Part shown: piece by piece, positions 44,109 to 53,412 of the stretch
How the letters are laid out: the number at the start of each line of letters is the position of its first letter
Numbering within the stretch: the first letter of the stretch is position 1
Position numbers and translations under genes: made by a program
Assembly (NCBI RefSeq): GCF_947495715.1
Contig: NZ_CANLZU010000005.1
Coordinates: 62,001-126,000, forward strand
Direction of reading: 5' to 3'
Source of the DNA: an uncultured Oceanisphaera sp.
GTDB lineage: Bacteria > Pseudomonadota > Gammaproteobacteria > Enterobacterales > Aeromonadaceae
Length of the DNA stretch: 64,000 nt
The notes under the pieces: model-generated
Databases searched by the model: none
What the model was told of the DNA's origin: nothing
The model's input: only the letters and a program-made list of their open reading frames with translations

Positions 44109-45473
44109 TCAGAAGATTTTGGTATAGGTCAGATACAGGCGGTTGACGTTCTTGTCCTCCAGCGCGGCCGGGCTTATGGGGTTGGCGATGCGGTTGATCC
44201 CATCCAGTTCGCCCTGGGCACGGGCAAAGGAATTCAGATAACTCAGAGACAGTCCCTTGAGTTCACCGGAAAAACGGTAGGTCAGCGCCTGGGTAAACTC
44301 GTAGCGCTGGAAGTCGTTGTAGCCTCGAGCCTGGTCGGAGTACCAGACACCAGCATTCCAGCTCAGGTTGGGCAGGCCGAACTGCTCGAAGTCGACACTG
44401 CCCAGCACGCTGAGCGCCTGCTCGTCTTCCAGGCCGTAAAAGGTCCAGGAATAACGGCTGCTGGTATCCCACAGGCGGAACTCATTACGCGCCAGGTTGT
44501 GGTTCCAGTCATCGCCGGAGACATCCGAGTAGTTCAGACTCAGACTGTAGCCGGGCCAGCGATAGCCGGCGCTGAGCTCATAGTAGCGGGCATCCAGTGA
44601 GCCGGCTTCTGCAAACGCATAATCATTGCCGGCGAGGGATATAATTCCTACGCCGCCGGTTTCGTACAGGCTGCCGGAGTCCTGCATGGTGCCATAGGTG
44701 GCCTTGAACAGCAGGGCATGCTTGTTGGCCAGCGGCAACCGGTAGCTGGCACGAGCCTTGCGTTCCTTGATGTAATCTTCGGATTCGGCTTCGGCCAGCT
44801 CCAGCTTGAGGCCGAGATCGAAGGCATATTCGCCGCCGTAGTAGCGTAACGCATCGATTTTATCACCGCTGTAGGTCACGATATCATCCCCCCAGTCATC
44901 CTGATCACGCTGGCTCAGCTTGTGCAGTTCCGTGTAGTACAGTTTCAGCTTGCCGATGTTAGCGTTCAGATCATAACCGACCGAGGTCGCATTCTGAATA
45001 CGGGTAGTACTGTCCTGATAGATGGCGGATTCCCGGGCCTTTTTACCGCCTCCGGCGCTGAGCGTAAAGCCGTCGCCTTGGTAGCGGGTGGTAATATAGG
45101 CGGTCTGGGTGCCGAGCAGGCCATCGGGCGAATAGCCGTTGGCGGCGTTGGCGTCGGGCAGGTTGGTGACGTTATCGACGCTGTCGCCGATACGCAGTTG
45201 GTTGGCGCCCAGCAGGCCATATTCCAGCTGAATCCAGTCGCCGATAAAACCGGTCTGGTAGTGGGCTTCGAGCGCATGAATCCATTCATTGCGGTTGGCG
45301 CCCCAGATGCGTCCATCCCCATTATCTTTGGAGTATTCGTTGTAGTAGTAGTTCTTGTAGGTCAGCCTGAGCTGGTCATCCTCGAGCAGTACATTGGCGC
45401 CAGCCTGGGCGGAAATAAATAATGCCAGTAACGGAACGGCAGTGACAGCGGGAGCGGAGATGTGTTTTTGCAT
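44109..45473 (-). CDS. OprD-like outer membrane porin
   Basis: 454-residue protein with a signal peptide (MQKHISAPAVTAVPLLALFISAQAGA), then LLEDDQLRLTYKNYYYNEYSKDNG and alternating beta-strand patterns ending in LYLTYTKIF with C-terminal Phe, the outer-membrane insertion signal. It matches the OprD family of substrate-specific channels for amino acids and aromatic acids. I chose the ATG at 45473 because it starts the signal peptide. The gene lies downstream of the M20 hydrolase gene, across a terminator-like hairpin. Confidence 0.8.
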   Translation of the reverse strand: MQKHISAPAVTAVPLLALFISAQAGANVLLEDDQLRLTYKNYYYNEYSKDNGDGRIWGANRNEWIHALEAHYQTGFIGDWIQLEYGLLGANQLRIGDSVDNVTNLPDANAANGYSPDGLLGTQTAYITTRYQGDGFTLSAGGGKKARESAIYQDSTTRIQNATSVGYDLNANIGKLKLYYTELHKLSQRDQDDWGDDIVTYSGDKIDALRYYGGEYAFDLGLKLELAEAESEDYIKERKARASYRLPLANKHALLFKATYGTMQDSGSLYETGGVGIISLAGNDYAFAEAGSLDARYYELSAGYRWPGYSLSLNYSDVSGDDWNHNLARNEFRLWDTSSRYSWTFYGLEDEQALSVLGSVDFEQFGLPNLSWNAGVWYSDQARGYNDFQRYEFTQALTYRFSGELKGLSLSYLNSFARAQGELDGINRIANPISPAALEDKNVNRLYLTYTKIF

Positions 45474-45613
45474 ATTAAATCCATTTAGTCGCAGTGGGTA
45501 TGTTGATATAAACAAGACGAAAAAACCCGCCGTACAACAGTAGGTACGGTGGAAAAGGGGCTGTTTTTTCATCCTTGAAATGGTGGCGCCGTGTATCGAT
45601 ATGAATAAAGAAG

Positions 45614-45642
45614 ACGGCGTCACCCGATATTGATGACGCCGT
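45614..45642 (-). terminator. Hairpin after the M20 hydrolase gene
   Basis: ACGGCGTCA (45614-45622) and TGACGCCGT (45634-45642) form a nine-pair stem. On the minus strand a T-rich stretch CTTCTTTATTC follows. It is nine bases beyond the M20 hydrolase stop. Confidence 0.65.
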
Positions 45643-45650
45643 GGCGACTA

Positions 45651-46967
45651 TTAATGGCTGTTGGTGTAGTCCAGTACCAGAGCGGTCATGGCGCTGACGC
45701 CAATTGGTAAAGCTCTTTCATCCGGATTGAATTTGGGCGAATGATTGGGGTAGGCCAGTGGCTGTCCCTCTGGCTTGGTGCCGAGGAAGAAGTACATGCT
45801 GGGGACTTCACTGGCAAAATAGGCAAAATCCTCGGACGCCATGCTGCGGGTCGCTTCGCGGAACCTGTCGCCGGCGATACGCTGCAGGGTGGGGGCCATG
45901 GCATTGGTCAATTCGGTATCATTGATGGTGGCCGGATAACCCTTGTTGATCTTCACCTCGGCAGTCGCCCCGGCGCTCTCGGCAATATTTACCGCAGTCC
46001 GTTCGATATGCTGATGGATCTCATCCCGGGTATTGTTGTCGAAGGTACGTATGGTGCCTTCCATTGTCACCTCGTCGGGAATGATATTGCCGCGTACGCC
46101 GCCCTTGATGGCGCCGATGGAGATCACCGACGGGGTGTTGGTGACGTCAAGCTGGCGGGAGGTAATGGTCTGCAGCCCCATCACCACCTGGCTGGCGGTC
46201 ACGATGGGGTCTACCCCGTTCCAGGGCATGCCGCCATGGGTCTGCTTGCCTTTGATGGTGATGTTCAGTTGATCCGACGAGGCCAGCTGTCCCTGGGTTC
46301 GAACCGAAATCTCGCCCAGCGGACTGGTCATGACATGCAGGCCGAACATGGCATCCGGTTTCAGATCGGCGAACAATCCTTCTTTCAGCATCAGTGCGGC
46401 ACCACCTTCCTCACCCTTGGGAGCACCTTCTTCCGCGGGTTGAAACACAAAGATAATGGTGCCGGCCAGTTCATCCTTCATCTCGGCCAGCACCTGGGCT
46501 GCGCCCATCAGAATGGCCACATGCATATCGTGGCCGCAGGCATGGGCAACCCCCACTTCTTCACCGTTGTATTCGGTCCTCACCCTGGAAGCAAACGGCA
46601 GCCCGGTTTCCTCGGTGACCGGCAGTGCATCCATGTCTGCGCGCAGAGCGACCACAGGGCCTTCTTTCGCCCCTTTCAGTATGCCGACTACACCGGTATG
46701 GGCGATCTCGGTGCGTACTTGCATCCCCAGCGACGTCAGGTGTTCGGCCACCAGGCCGGCGGTACGGGTTTCACGGTTGCCTAGTTCCGGGTGCTGGTGA
46801 ATATCCTGCCGCCAGGAAATGACCTGCGGCGTGACTTCATCCACCAGACTCTGTGCCCTGACGGGAAGCGGAGTGTGGGTATCGGCCATGCCCGTGGCGG
46901 GCATGGCCAGCACACCGGCCAGGGTGATGGCCAGGGTGCTGCGTTTCAGGAAAAACATGGCGTTCAT
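45651..46967 (-). CDS. Exported M20 family amidohydrolase
   Basis: 438-residue N-acyl amino acid hydrolase-like enzyme. It has a signal peptide (LKRSTLAITLAGVLAMPATGMA), then the M20D metal motifs: ISWRQDIHQHPELGNRET, VALRADMDALPV, ACGHDMHVAILMG and FQPAEEGAPKGEEGG, with the dimerisation domain after. Such enzymes remove acyl groups from N-acylated amino acids. The signal peptide places it in the periplasm, so the substrate would be cut before uptake. It lies 24 bases after the ornithine cyclodeaminase gene. Confidence 0.88.
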   Translation of the reverse strand: MNAMFFLKRSTLAITLAGVLAMPATGMADTHTPLPVRAQSLVDEVTPQVISWRQDIHQHPELGNRETRTAGLVAEHLTSLGMQVRTEIAHTGVVGILKGAKEGPVVALRADMDALPVTEETGLPFASRVRTEYNGEEVGVAHACGHDMHVAILMGAAQVLAEMKDELAGTIIFVFQPAEEGAPKGEEGGAALMLKEGLFADLKPDAMFGLHVMTSPLGEISVRTQGQLASSDQLNITIKGKQTHGGMPWNGVDPIVTASQVVMGLQTITSRQLDVTNTPSVISIGAIKGGVRGNIIPDEVTMEGTIRTFDNNTRDEIHQHIERTAVNIAESAGATAEVKINKGYPATINDTELTNAMAPTLQRIAGDRFREATRSMASEDFAYFASEVPSMYFFLGTKPEGQPLAYPNHSPKFNPDERALPIGVSAMTALVLDYTNSH

Positions 46968-46991
46968 GAGGGTTACCTCTCTATAGCGTCT

Positions 46992-48041
46992 TCAGGCGAC
47001 CTTGCGCAGACGGGCGCTGGCCGTGCCGTTTTTGGTCAGACTGAACAAGTCCCGGGGATCCTCCAGATTGGGAACCAGCTTGATAAAATTGCCGAGATCG
47101 TCCTGTTCTGCCAGATCAAACAACAGGCGCAGGGCCGAATAGTCTTCCAGAGCAAAACCGACCGAATCGAAGATGGTGATTTCATCGGCGCTGGTGCGAC
47201 CGGAGCGGTTATCGGCAATCAGTGACCACATCTCGGTAACCGGATGGTCGGCGGCCAGCTGCTGAATATCGCCCTCGATTCGGGTTTGCGGTTCGTATTC
47301 CACGAAGATGCTGCCCTGGCGCAGAATGTCGGCGTGAATTTCGGTTTTTCCCGGACAGTCGCCACCCACTGCATTGATATGTACACCCGGCTTTACCATG
47401 TCGGGGGTGAGGATGGTCGCCAGCCGCTTGTCGGCGGTGACGGTGGTAATGATATCGGCGCCTTCACAGGCTTCCTTCGCGGAGCCACAGGGGGTCAGGG
47501 TCAGCCCCTCTATATTCGACAGGTTGGCAATGAATTTGGCGGTGGCGGTGGGGTCCACGTCGAAGCAGCGAACTTCTTTGATTCCTAACACCTTGTGAAA
47601 GGCCAGCGCCTGGAATTCGCTCTGGGAGCCGTTGCCGATCAGGGTCATGATGCGGGCATCTTTACGGGCCATGTATTTGGCGGCCATCACCGAGGTGGCC
47701 GCGGTGCGAATAGCAGTGGTCAGGGTCAGTTCGGAGAGCAGCACCGGATAACCGGTCGTCACGTCCGCCAGCACCCCGAAGGCCATCACCGTCGGCAGGT
47801 TGTACTCGATATTATCCGGATGGCCGTTGACGTATTTGAAGGCATATTGCACCTGGTCCGCGACCGGCATCAACTCGATCACGCCGACATCACTGTGGCT
47901 GGCCAGTCGGGCCGATTTTTCAAAATCATTCCAGCGGCGATAATCCTGTTCAAGATAATCCACCATTTTTTCAATCAGCGCCTCTACGCCTTTTTTGCTG
48001 ATGTAGTCGCTCAAACCGGGAACATCAATAAAACGTGTCAT
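46992..48041 (-). CDS. Ornithine cyclodeaminase
   Basis: 349-residue member of the ornithine cyclodeaminase/mu-crystallin family, which makes L-proline and ammonia from L-ornithine with bound NAD. Visible are SDVGVIELMPVADQVQYAFKYVNGHP (substrate site), TTAIRTAATSVMAAKYMAR, IMTLIGNGSQSEFQALAF (Rossmann motif) and GVHINAVGGDCPGK. The length and substrate-site pattern fit true ornithine cyclodeaminases better than the shorter alanine dehydrogenase-like relatives. The neighbours suggest catabolic use. Confidence 0.88.
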   Translation of the reverse strand: MTRFIDVPGLSDYISKKGVEALIEKMVDYLEQDYRRWNDFEKSARLASHSDVGVIELMPVADQVQYAFKYVNGHPDNIEYNLPTVMAFGVLADVTTGYPVLLSELTLTTAIRTAATSVMAAKYMARKDARIMTLIGNGSQSEFQALAFHKVLGIKEVRCFDVDPTATAKFIANLSNIEGLTLTPCGSAKEACEGADIITTVTADKRLATILTPDMVKPGVHINAVGGDCPGKTEIHADILRQGSIFVEYEPQTRIEGDIQQLAADHPVTEMWSLIADNRSGRTSADEITIFDSVGFALEDYSALRLLFDLAEQDDLGNFIKLVPNLEDPRDLFSLTKNGTASARLRKVA

Positions 48042-48088
48042 CTTCTTTACCTTTCAATTATGGGATACACAGGGAATAACTTCTGTTC

Positions 48089-49507
48089 TTAGCGGGCAAT
48101 AAAGCCGTGCTGCCACAGTGACTCACTCAAGGTGCCACAGTGGTCTTCAATCGCCTGCGCTCCCTGCAGACAAAGTTCGTCATCCAGCGGGGCGCCTACC
48201 AGCTGCACGCCAACCGGCAGGCCGTTATAAAGCCCGGTCGGCACGGCGGCCGAGGGCAGCCCCAAGGCGTTGATCATCAGCAGGAAGCGCTGGGCCCGAA
48301 GGATGCGGCCAATCTGATTCGGCTGGGTAAAGTCCAGATCATTGGCAAAGGCCTGCTCGGCGGATACCGGCATCAGTACCAGATCGTACTCGTTCAGCAG
48401 CAGGCTCCAGGCCCGGCGAATGCGGTTGCGCTCGGCCATATCTTGCATGGTGCTTGCCAGGGTGGGCTCACCGAAAAAGTCTCGGTAGGCATTCACGGTA
48501 CGAATCACCTCACTCGACCCGTATTGTTCCAGCTCCTGCTGTTGCATCGTCGCCACTTCGGCCATGGCGAGCCGGCCCCAGATCTCGGATGCCTGCAGAG
48601 CATCGGGCAGCGTCACTTCTTCCACCGTATGACCGGCGGCGATCAGTGCCTCGCGGGCCTGTTCCATGGCGTCCTGTACGGCGGGAGAAATACCTTCGCC
48701 GAAAGGATCAGGCTGGTAGGCAATTCTGAAAGGCGCTTTTTGGGCGCGACCACTGTCTTTGGCCGGTGACCAGTCGGCATCGAAGGCGCTGTAGCGGGAC
48801 ATGGCGGCCAGCCCCAGACGTACATCGGCGATGCTGCGAGCGATAGGCCCCTGTACCGACAGCAGCTGGGAAATCGGCGGCCGGCCGCCGGCGGCGCTCG
48901 GGTTACCGTTGGCGATACGGCCGAAGGAGGGGCGTATGGTGGCCACGCCGCAGCAATAGGCCGGGTGACGCAAAGAGCCACCCATATCGTTGCCGTGGGC
49001 GATACAGCCGATACCGGCAGCGACGGCGGCGGCAGCGGCGCCGGAGGAGCCACCGGGGGTCACGGTCGGATCCCAGGGGTTGAGAGACGTGCCGTGCAGC
49101 TGATTGGAGGTAAACCAGCGAATGCTGAATTCCGGGGTATTGGTCAACCCGAGAATGATGGCGCCGTCCTGTTTCAGGTTGGCGATGACGGGGGCGTCCA
49201 GAGTGGCGATATTGTCCTTGAAGGCAACCACCCCATCGGAGTTGGCTTGCCCGGCCAGGTCCATATTGATCTTGGTGGTAACCGGCACCCCATACAGGGG
49301 CGGCAGCTCGGCGAGCTTGCTGCGTTTGTTGTCCAGCTCCCGGGCCAGGGCCAGGCTTTTTTCATGCAACTGCACCGGTACCGCGTTGATCTTGGGGTTG
49401 ATGTCATCCAGGCGCTGCAGGTGGCTTTCCACCACTTCCACACAGCTGACATTGCCTTCTTTGATGTTCCGGGCGGTTTCGGTTGCGCTCCATTTCCAGA
49501 TAGCCAT
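48089..49507 (-). CDS. Amidase signature family amidase
   Basis: 472-residue enzyme with the Ser-cisSer-Lys triad: Lys in VPVTTKINMDLAG, cis-Ser in TPGGSSGAAAAAVAAG and nucleophile Ser in HGNDMGGSLRHPAY. It hydrolyses an amide to acid and ammonia; the exact substrate is unknown. It lies between the ornithine cyclodeaminase and symporter genes on the same strand, within 50-70 bases of each. Confidence 0.9.
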   Translation of the reverse strand: MAIWKWSATETARNIKEGNVSCVEVVESHLQRLDDINPKINAVPVQLHEKSLALARELDNKRSKLAELPPLYGVPVTTKINMDLAGQANSDGVVAFKDNIATLDAPVIANLKQDGAIILGLTNTPEFSIRWFTSNQLHGTSLNPWDPTVTPGGSSGAAAAAVAAGIGCIAHGNDMGGSLRHPAYCCGVATIRPSFGRIANGNPSAAGGRPPISQLLSVQGPIARSIADVRLGLAAMSRYSAFDADWSPAKDSGRAQKAPFRIAYQPDPFGEGISPAVQDAMEQAREALIAAGHTVEEVTLPDALQASEIWGRLAMAEVATMQQQELEQYGSSEVIRTVNAYRDFFGEPTLASTMQDMAERNRIRRAWSLLLNEYDLVLMPVSAEQAFANDLDFTQPNQIGRILRAQRFLLMINALGLPSAAVPTGLYNGLPVGVQLVGAPLDDELCLQGAQAIEDHCGTLSESLWQHGFIAR

Positions 49508-49575
49508 GGCTTCTGCTCCTTTTATTAAACGGGGTAATTAAGGGCCTATGCCTACCGGCCCTTCGGTATTTGGGG

Positions 49576-51120
49576 TTAATGTTTGCCGGTGGAGGCCTTA
49601 CCCGTACTCATCGAAACCGAACTTGGGCGGCGGGCGGCATCGGTACTGGCGACATACTCGAGGAAGCGACGTCGCTCATCACGGATCACCGAAGACAGCA
49701 TGATCAGTCCGATAATGTTGGGGATGCAGATCAACACCACCAGGGTATCCATCAGGCTGACGATCAGGTCCAGCTCTATCATGGCGCCGGCTACCGTCAG
49801 GGTCAGGAACACCGACAGGTACAGGCCCGATACCAGCCGGCTGGTGCCAAACAGCATGCTGCTGGCCTTCAGTCCGTAGTAGCAGGCCACCAGTATGGTC
49901 GAGAAGGCAAACAGGAACAGGCACACGGCCAGTATCACCGGGAACCAGGGCAGTACGCTTTCATAAGCGGCGGAGGTCAGCTCCACCCCGTTCAGGCCTT
50001 CCTGGGTATAGGTACCGGTCACCACTATTACCAGTGCCGTCATGGTGCAGATGATAACGGTGTCGATAAAGGGCTCGAGCAGTGCCACATAGCCTTCGGC
50101 AGCCGGGTAGCGGGTCTTGGCGGTAGCGTGGGCGATGGCGGCGGTACCCATGCCGGCCTCGCTGGAAATCATGGCACGAATAAAGCCCTGGGTGATGGCA
50201 CCCCAGATACCGCCGGATACGCTGTCCAGGCTGAAGGCGGCGTCAAAGATGGTGGCAAGGGCTGCGGGAATCTGGTCGTAGTTGACCAGTAGTACCATTA
50301 GGGAGGCTGAGATATAGATGATGGCCATGACCGGCATCAGCTTTTCCGTGGTGCGGGCGATGCTTTTCATACCGCCGACGACGATAACGCCGACCATCAG
50401 GGCAATCAGCACACCGAACAGCCAGGCGTTGCTGCCGATGAAACCAGTTTCACCACCGGTGACGCTGACCACCTGGGTATAGACCTGATTCACCTGGTAC
50501 ATATTGGTGGACACGAACGACGCCAGCATGATGGCCAGGGCGATAAAACTTGCCAGGAACAGGCCTAGCCTGGGCAGACCTTTCTCGGCAAAGCCCTGCT
50601 TGATGTAATGCATGGGGCCACCGGATACGGTGCCGTCGGCATGCACGGTGCGATACCTTACCCCCAGAGTACATTCGGCAAACTTGGTGGCCATACCCAG
50701 GAAGCCGGCTACTATCATCCAGAACACGGCACCGGGGCCGCCGATGGCAATGGCGATGGCGACCCCGGAAATATTGCCGAGGCCCACGGTGACCGACAGC
50801 GCCGAAGTCAGCGCCTGGAAATGGGTGACTTCGCCGGGCGCATGAGGATCGTTGAAGTCGCCGCGTATCAGCCGACAGGCGAGTTTGAGTGAGCGAAACT
50901 GCAGAAACTTGAAGAAAATGGTGCAGAACAGGGCACCGGCAATTAACCACAGTACGATTACCGGGATGGAAGACTCTCCCAGAGGTATGCTGTAAAACAC
51001 GATGCCCATCAGTTGGTAGATGAGCTCGGTCAGCAGGCTGACGGAGGTATCATCCGTGTTTGCCGAAGCAATGGCCGGTAGTAGCAGGAGTAGTATCCCG
51101 AACGAGGCAGTGGCTTTCAT
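49576..51120 (-). CDS. Sodium/alanine-type symporter (AGCS family)
   Basis: 514-residue inner-membrane amino acid carrier with about 11-12 membrane helices after a cleavable-looking leader (KATASFGILLLLLPAIASA). Family motifs are VTHFQALTSALSVTVGLGNISGVAIAIAIGGPGAVFWM, GGPMHYIKQGF and SSEAGMGTAAIAHATA. I chose the ATG at 51120, preceded by GGAG; a longer in-frame reading is unlikely. It is the first gene of the six-gene minus-strand group and probably imports its product. Confidence 0.9.
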   Translation of the reverse strand: MKATASFGILLLLLPAIASANTDDTSVSLLTELIYQLMGIVFYSIPLGESSIPVIVLWLIAGALFCTIFFKFLQFRSLKLACRLIRGDFNDPHAPGEVTHFQALTSALSVTVGLGNISGVAIAIAIGGPGAVFWMIVAGFLGMATKFAECTLGVRYRTVHADGTVSGGPMHYIKQGFAEKGLPRLGLFLASFIALAIMLASFVSTNMYQVNQVYTQVVSVTGGETGFIGSNAWLFGVLIALMVGVIVVGGMKSIARTTEKLMPVMAIIYISASLMVLLVNYDQIPAALATIFDAAFSLDSVSGGIWGAITQGFIRAMISSEAGMGTAAIAHATAKTRYPAAEGYVALLEPFIDTVIICTMTALVIVVTGTYTQEGLNGVELTSAAYESVLPWFPVILAVCLFLFAFSTILVACYYGLKASSMLFGTSRLVSGLYLSVFLTLTVAGAMIELDLIVSLMDTLVVLICIPNIIGLIMLSSVIRDERRRFLEYVASTDAARRPSSVSMSTGKASTGKH

Positions 51121-51532
51121 AGTGACTCTCCTTGAGCGTGGCCGGATGATGATCAAGACGGCCTTTCCATAATTCGTCGCGCTGGAAAATGTGATGTTTT
51201 GGTTAAGAAAATATTAACAATTACCCCCTGCCAAAATTTCGCGTTAACAAGGGGTAAGTGAGTGAGAGATGGTAAGTTATTTCGTCACAAGGGTGGCTGG
51301 TGAAAAATTTTTGCATCGGCGGCGCACCTTGTAACAAAGGCACTGCCTGAAAGCGGGAGCACGCTCAACCGTTTGTAGGTCAGGAGGCAGGCCTGGCCCC
51401 GCCTTTTTGTGTTGGCAGCTTTATCAATAGCTGTCAGATAATCGACTCTCTTTGGGGGTCAAAGTCCTGGTGACGCGCCGTGGTAAACAGCGAGCAGCGA
51501 TAGCCATCGCGAGTAAATTGGCGCGTATTATC
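51121..51532. other. Intergenic region between symporter and pcaR genes
   Basis: These 412 bases hold no credible gene. The AT-rich part near 51190-51310 (AAAATATTAAC, TTTCGCGTTAACAAGG) should hold the promoter of the symporter group. A short GC-rich hairpin with T5 on the plus strand lies at 51385-51408, although no plus-strand gene precedes it. Confidence 0.4.
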
Positions 51533-52315
51533 TCAATGCACCGCCATTCGTATCAGGCCGGCTTTCTCCTGCAGCAGCGGCAGAAAGCGCTCCTGCAGCG
51601 TTTTCATGTCAACCCGGGCCGCATTGGTGCTGATGTTGATGGCGCCCAGCAGAAATCCCTGCTTATCGAACACCGGCACCGCCACCGAACGCAGGCCGGA
51701 GTCCAGCTCCTGATCAACGATGGCATACCCCTGTACGCGCACCTCTTCCAATACCTGACGTAATGCATCGCTATCCACAATGCTTCGCTCGGTGTGGGCC
51801 TGCAGCCGAACCTGTTTCAGAAAGGTGTCCAATTCGGCGGCAGAGAGCTGGGCCAACAGCACCCGTCCCATCGAGGTGTAGGCGGCGGGCAGCCGGGTGC
51901 CCACCGACAGCTGTATGGCCATCAGCCGATGTTCGGCGGCGGAGCGGGCGATATAGACGACCTCGTCGCCGTCGAGGATGCCGAGCGAGGTGGACTCGTT
52001 GATTTGCCGAGTCATGTCTTCCAGATAAGGCTGAATCATGGTGCCGTAGCGGTTGACCGACAGAAAGGCATGACCCAGTTGCAGCACCTTGGGGGTCAGC
52101 TCGAAATGACGGTGCTGTTTCTTCAGATAATCCAGCGCATGCAGGGTCAGCAGAAAGCGGCGGGCCTTGGCCCGGTTCATGCCGGTTTTGGCCGCCACTT
52201 CGCTCAGGGTCATGCGCGGGCTGTTTTGATCGAACGCCTGTAACACTTCCAGTCCGCTGGCCAGCGCGGTGACGAAGTCGCGATCGTCCGGGTTGAGTTT
52301 GTCGTCCTGATTCAT
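51533..52315 (-). CDS. pcaR: IclR family regulator of the beta-ketoadipate genes (PcaR)
   Basis: 260-residue protein: N-terminal helix-turn-helix (FVTALASGLEVLQAFDQNSPRMTLSEVAAKTGMNRAKARRFLLTL) and C-terminal IclR effector domain (TRQINESTSLGILDGDEVVYIARSAAEHRL, AYTSMGRVLLAQL). Known PcaR proteins activate pca genes with beta-ketoadipate. The ATG at 52315 has AGGA eight bases upstream. It is divergent from pcaI, with matching 15-base palindromes in the gap. Confidence 0.92.
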   Translation of the reverse strand: MNQDDKLNPDDRDFVTALASGLEVLQAFDQNSPRMTLSEVAAKTGMNRAKARRFLLTLHALDYLKKQHRHFELTPKVLQLGHAFLSVNRYGTMIQPYLEDMTRQINESTSLGILDGDEVVYIARSAAEHRLMAIQLSVGTRLPAAYTSMGRVLLAQLSAAELDTFLKQVRLQAHTERSIVDSDALRQVLEEVRVQGYAIVDQELDSGLRSVAVPVFDKQGFLLGAINISTNAARVDMKTLQERFLPLLQEKAGLIRMAVH

Positions 52316-52370
52316 GCCGTATTTCCTGTCGCGGTATTGCTGGATAAAGGAGCCATCCATGATAGCAAAA

Positions 52371-52385
52371 GTTCGCATTGCGAAC
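52371..52385. promoter_or_regulatory. PcaR operator candidate 1
   Basis: GTTCGCATTGCGAAC is a perfect 15-base palindrome, of the GTTCG-N5-CGAAC type expected for IclR regulators. It lies 55 bases upstream of the pcaR start, so it may serve autoregulation. Confidence 0.7.
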
Positions 52386-52528
52386 ATGCATCATGGGTTA
52401 TTTCTCCACGCCTTTAAAATGTCACCTCCAGGTAAAAAAATAACGGCTTATTTTACAGGTGGTTATAGTTTTTATTTGACGAATGTCGAATTTTTGGGTT
52501 TGCGAGATCGGGAAAAGAGTGCAAATAT

Positions 52529-52563
52529 GTTCGCAATGCAAACACAAGGTTCGCAATGCGAAC
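52529..52563. promoter_or_regulatory. PcaR operator candidates 2 and 3, tandem
   Basis: GTTCGCAATGCAAAC (52529-52543, one mismatch in the palindrome) and GTTCGCAATGCGAAC (52549-52563, perfect) are repeated with 20-base start-to-start spacing, about two helix turns. They lie 30-65 bases upstream of the pcaI start and match the site near pcaR. Confidence 0.72.
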
Positions 52564-52593
52564 TTTTAGGTTCACTCAGGGAGGCAAACACTC

Positions 52594-53412
52594 ATGGCCC
52601 AATTCATGAGCTTGCACGACGCAGTTGCTCGCTATGTCCAGGACGGCGCTACCGTCGCCATGGAAGGCTTTACCCATCTGATCCCTTTTGCGGCGGGTCA
52701 TGAAATCATTCGGCAGGAAAAGCGTAAGTTGACGCTGATCCGCATGACGCCCGATATCCTCTATGACCAGTTGATTGGTGCCGGCTGTGCCGAGCAGCTG
52801 ATTTTTTCCTGGGGTGGCAACCCGGGGGTCGGCTCCCTGCACCGGCTGCGCGATGCGGTGGAGAAGGGCTATCCCCAGCCGCTCGAGATTTTCGAACACA
52901 GTCACGCGGCCATGGCCTGTGCCTATGAAGCGGGTGCCGCCGGTCTGCCGCTGGCGGTGTTGCGCGGTTACATCGGCAGCGATCTGCCCAAGGTCAACCC
53001 GCAGATCCGTTTTATCGAATGCCCCTTCACCAATGAGCGGCTGGCGGCGGTACCCTCGGTGCGACCCGATGTCAGTATCATTCATGCCCAGCGTGCCGAC
53101 CGGCAGGGCAATGTGCTGGTGTCCGGCATCGTCGGGGTACAGAAAGAAGCCGTTCTGGCGGGCAAGCACAGCATTGTGACCGTTGAGGAAATCGTCGATG
53201 ACCTGCAGGCCGAGCCGAATGCCTGTGTGATCCCGGGCTGGGCCATCGACGCCATTGCCGAAGTGAAAGGCGGCGCCGCGCCGTCTTATGCCTACGGCTA
53301 TTACCCGCGCAACAACAGCTTCTACAAGGAATGGGATGCGATCGCACGGGATCGCGACAGCTTCAATAACTGGCTGCAAGAGAATGTCTACAACGCAGGA
53401 GGGCAAGCATAA
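52594..53412 (+). CDS. pcaI: 3-oxoadipate CoA-transferase subunit A
   Basis: Alpha subunit of the succinyl-CoA:3-oxoadipate CoA-transferase, 272 residues. It has VARYVQDGATVAMEGFTHLIPFAAGHE, FSWGGNPGVGSLHR and RADRQGNVLVSGIVGVQKEAVL. GGGAGG lies about nine bases before the ATG. First gene of the pcaIJF(D) operon; its stop overlaps the pcaJ start by one base. Confidence 0.95.
   Translation: MAQFMSLHDAVARYVQDGATVAMEGFTHLIPFAAGHEIIRQEKRKLTLIRMTPDILYDQLIGAGCAEQLIFSWGGNPGVGSLHRLRDAVEKGYPQPLEIFEHSHAAMACAYEAGAAGLPLAVLRGYIGSDLPKVNPQIRFIECPFTNERLAAVPSVRPDVSIIHAQRADRQGNVLVSGIVGVQKEAVLAGKHSIVTVEEIVDDLQAEPNACVIPGWAIDAIAEVKGGAAPSYAYGYYPRNNSFYKEWDAIARDRDSFNNWLQENVYNAGGQA

Noticed and set aside
51385..51408. 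GC hairpin with T5 on the plus strand as terminator of a small RNA
   Set aside because: No plus-strand promoter or conserved RNA was visible upstream; the stem is short and irregular.
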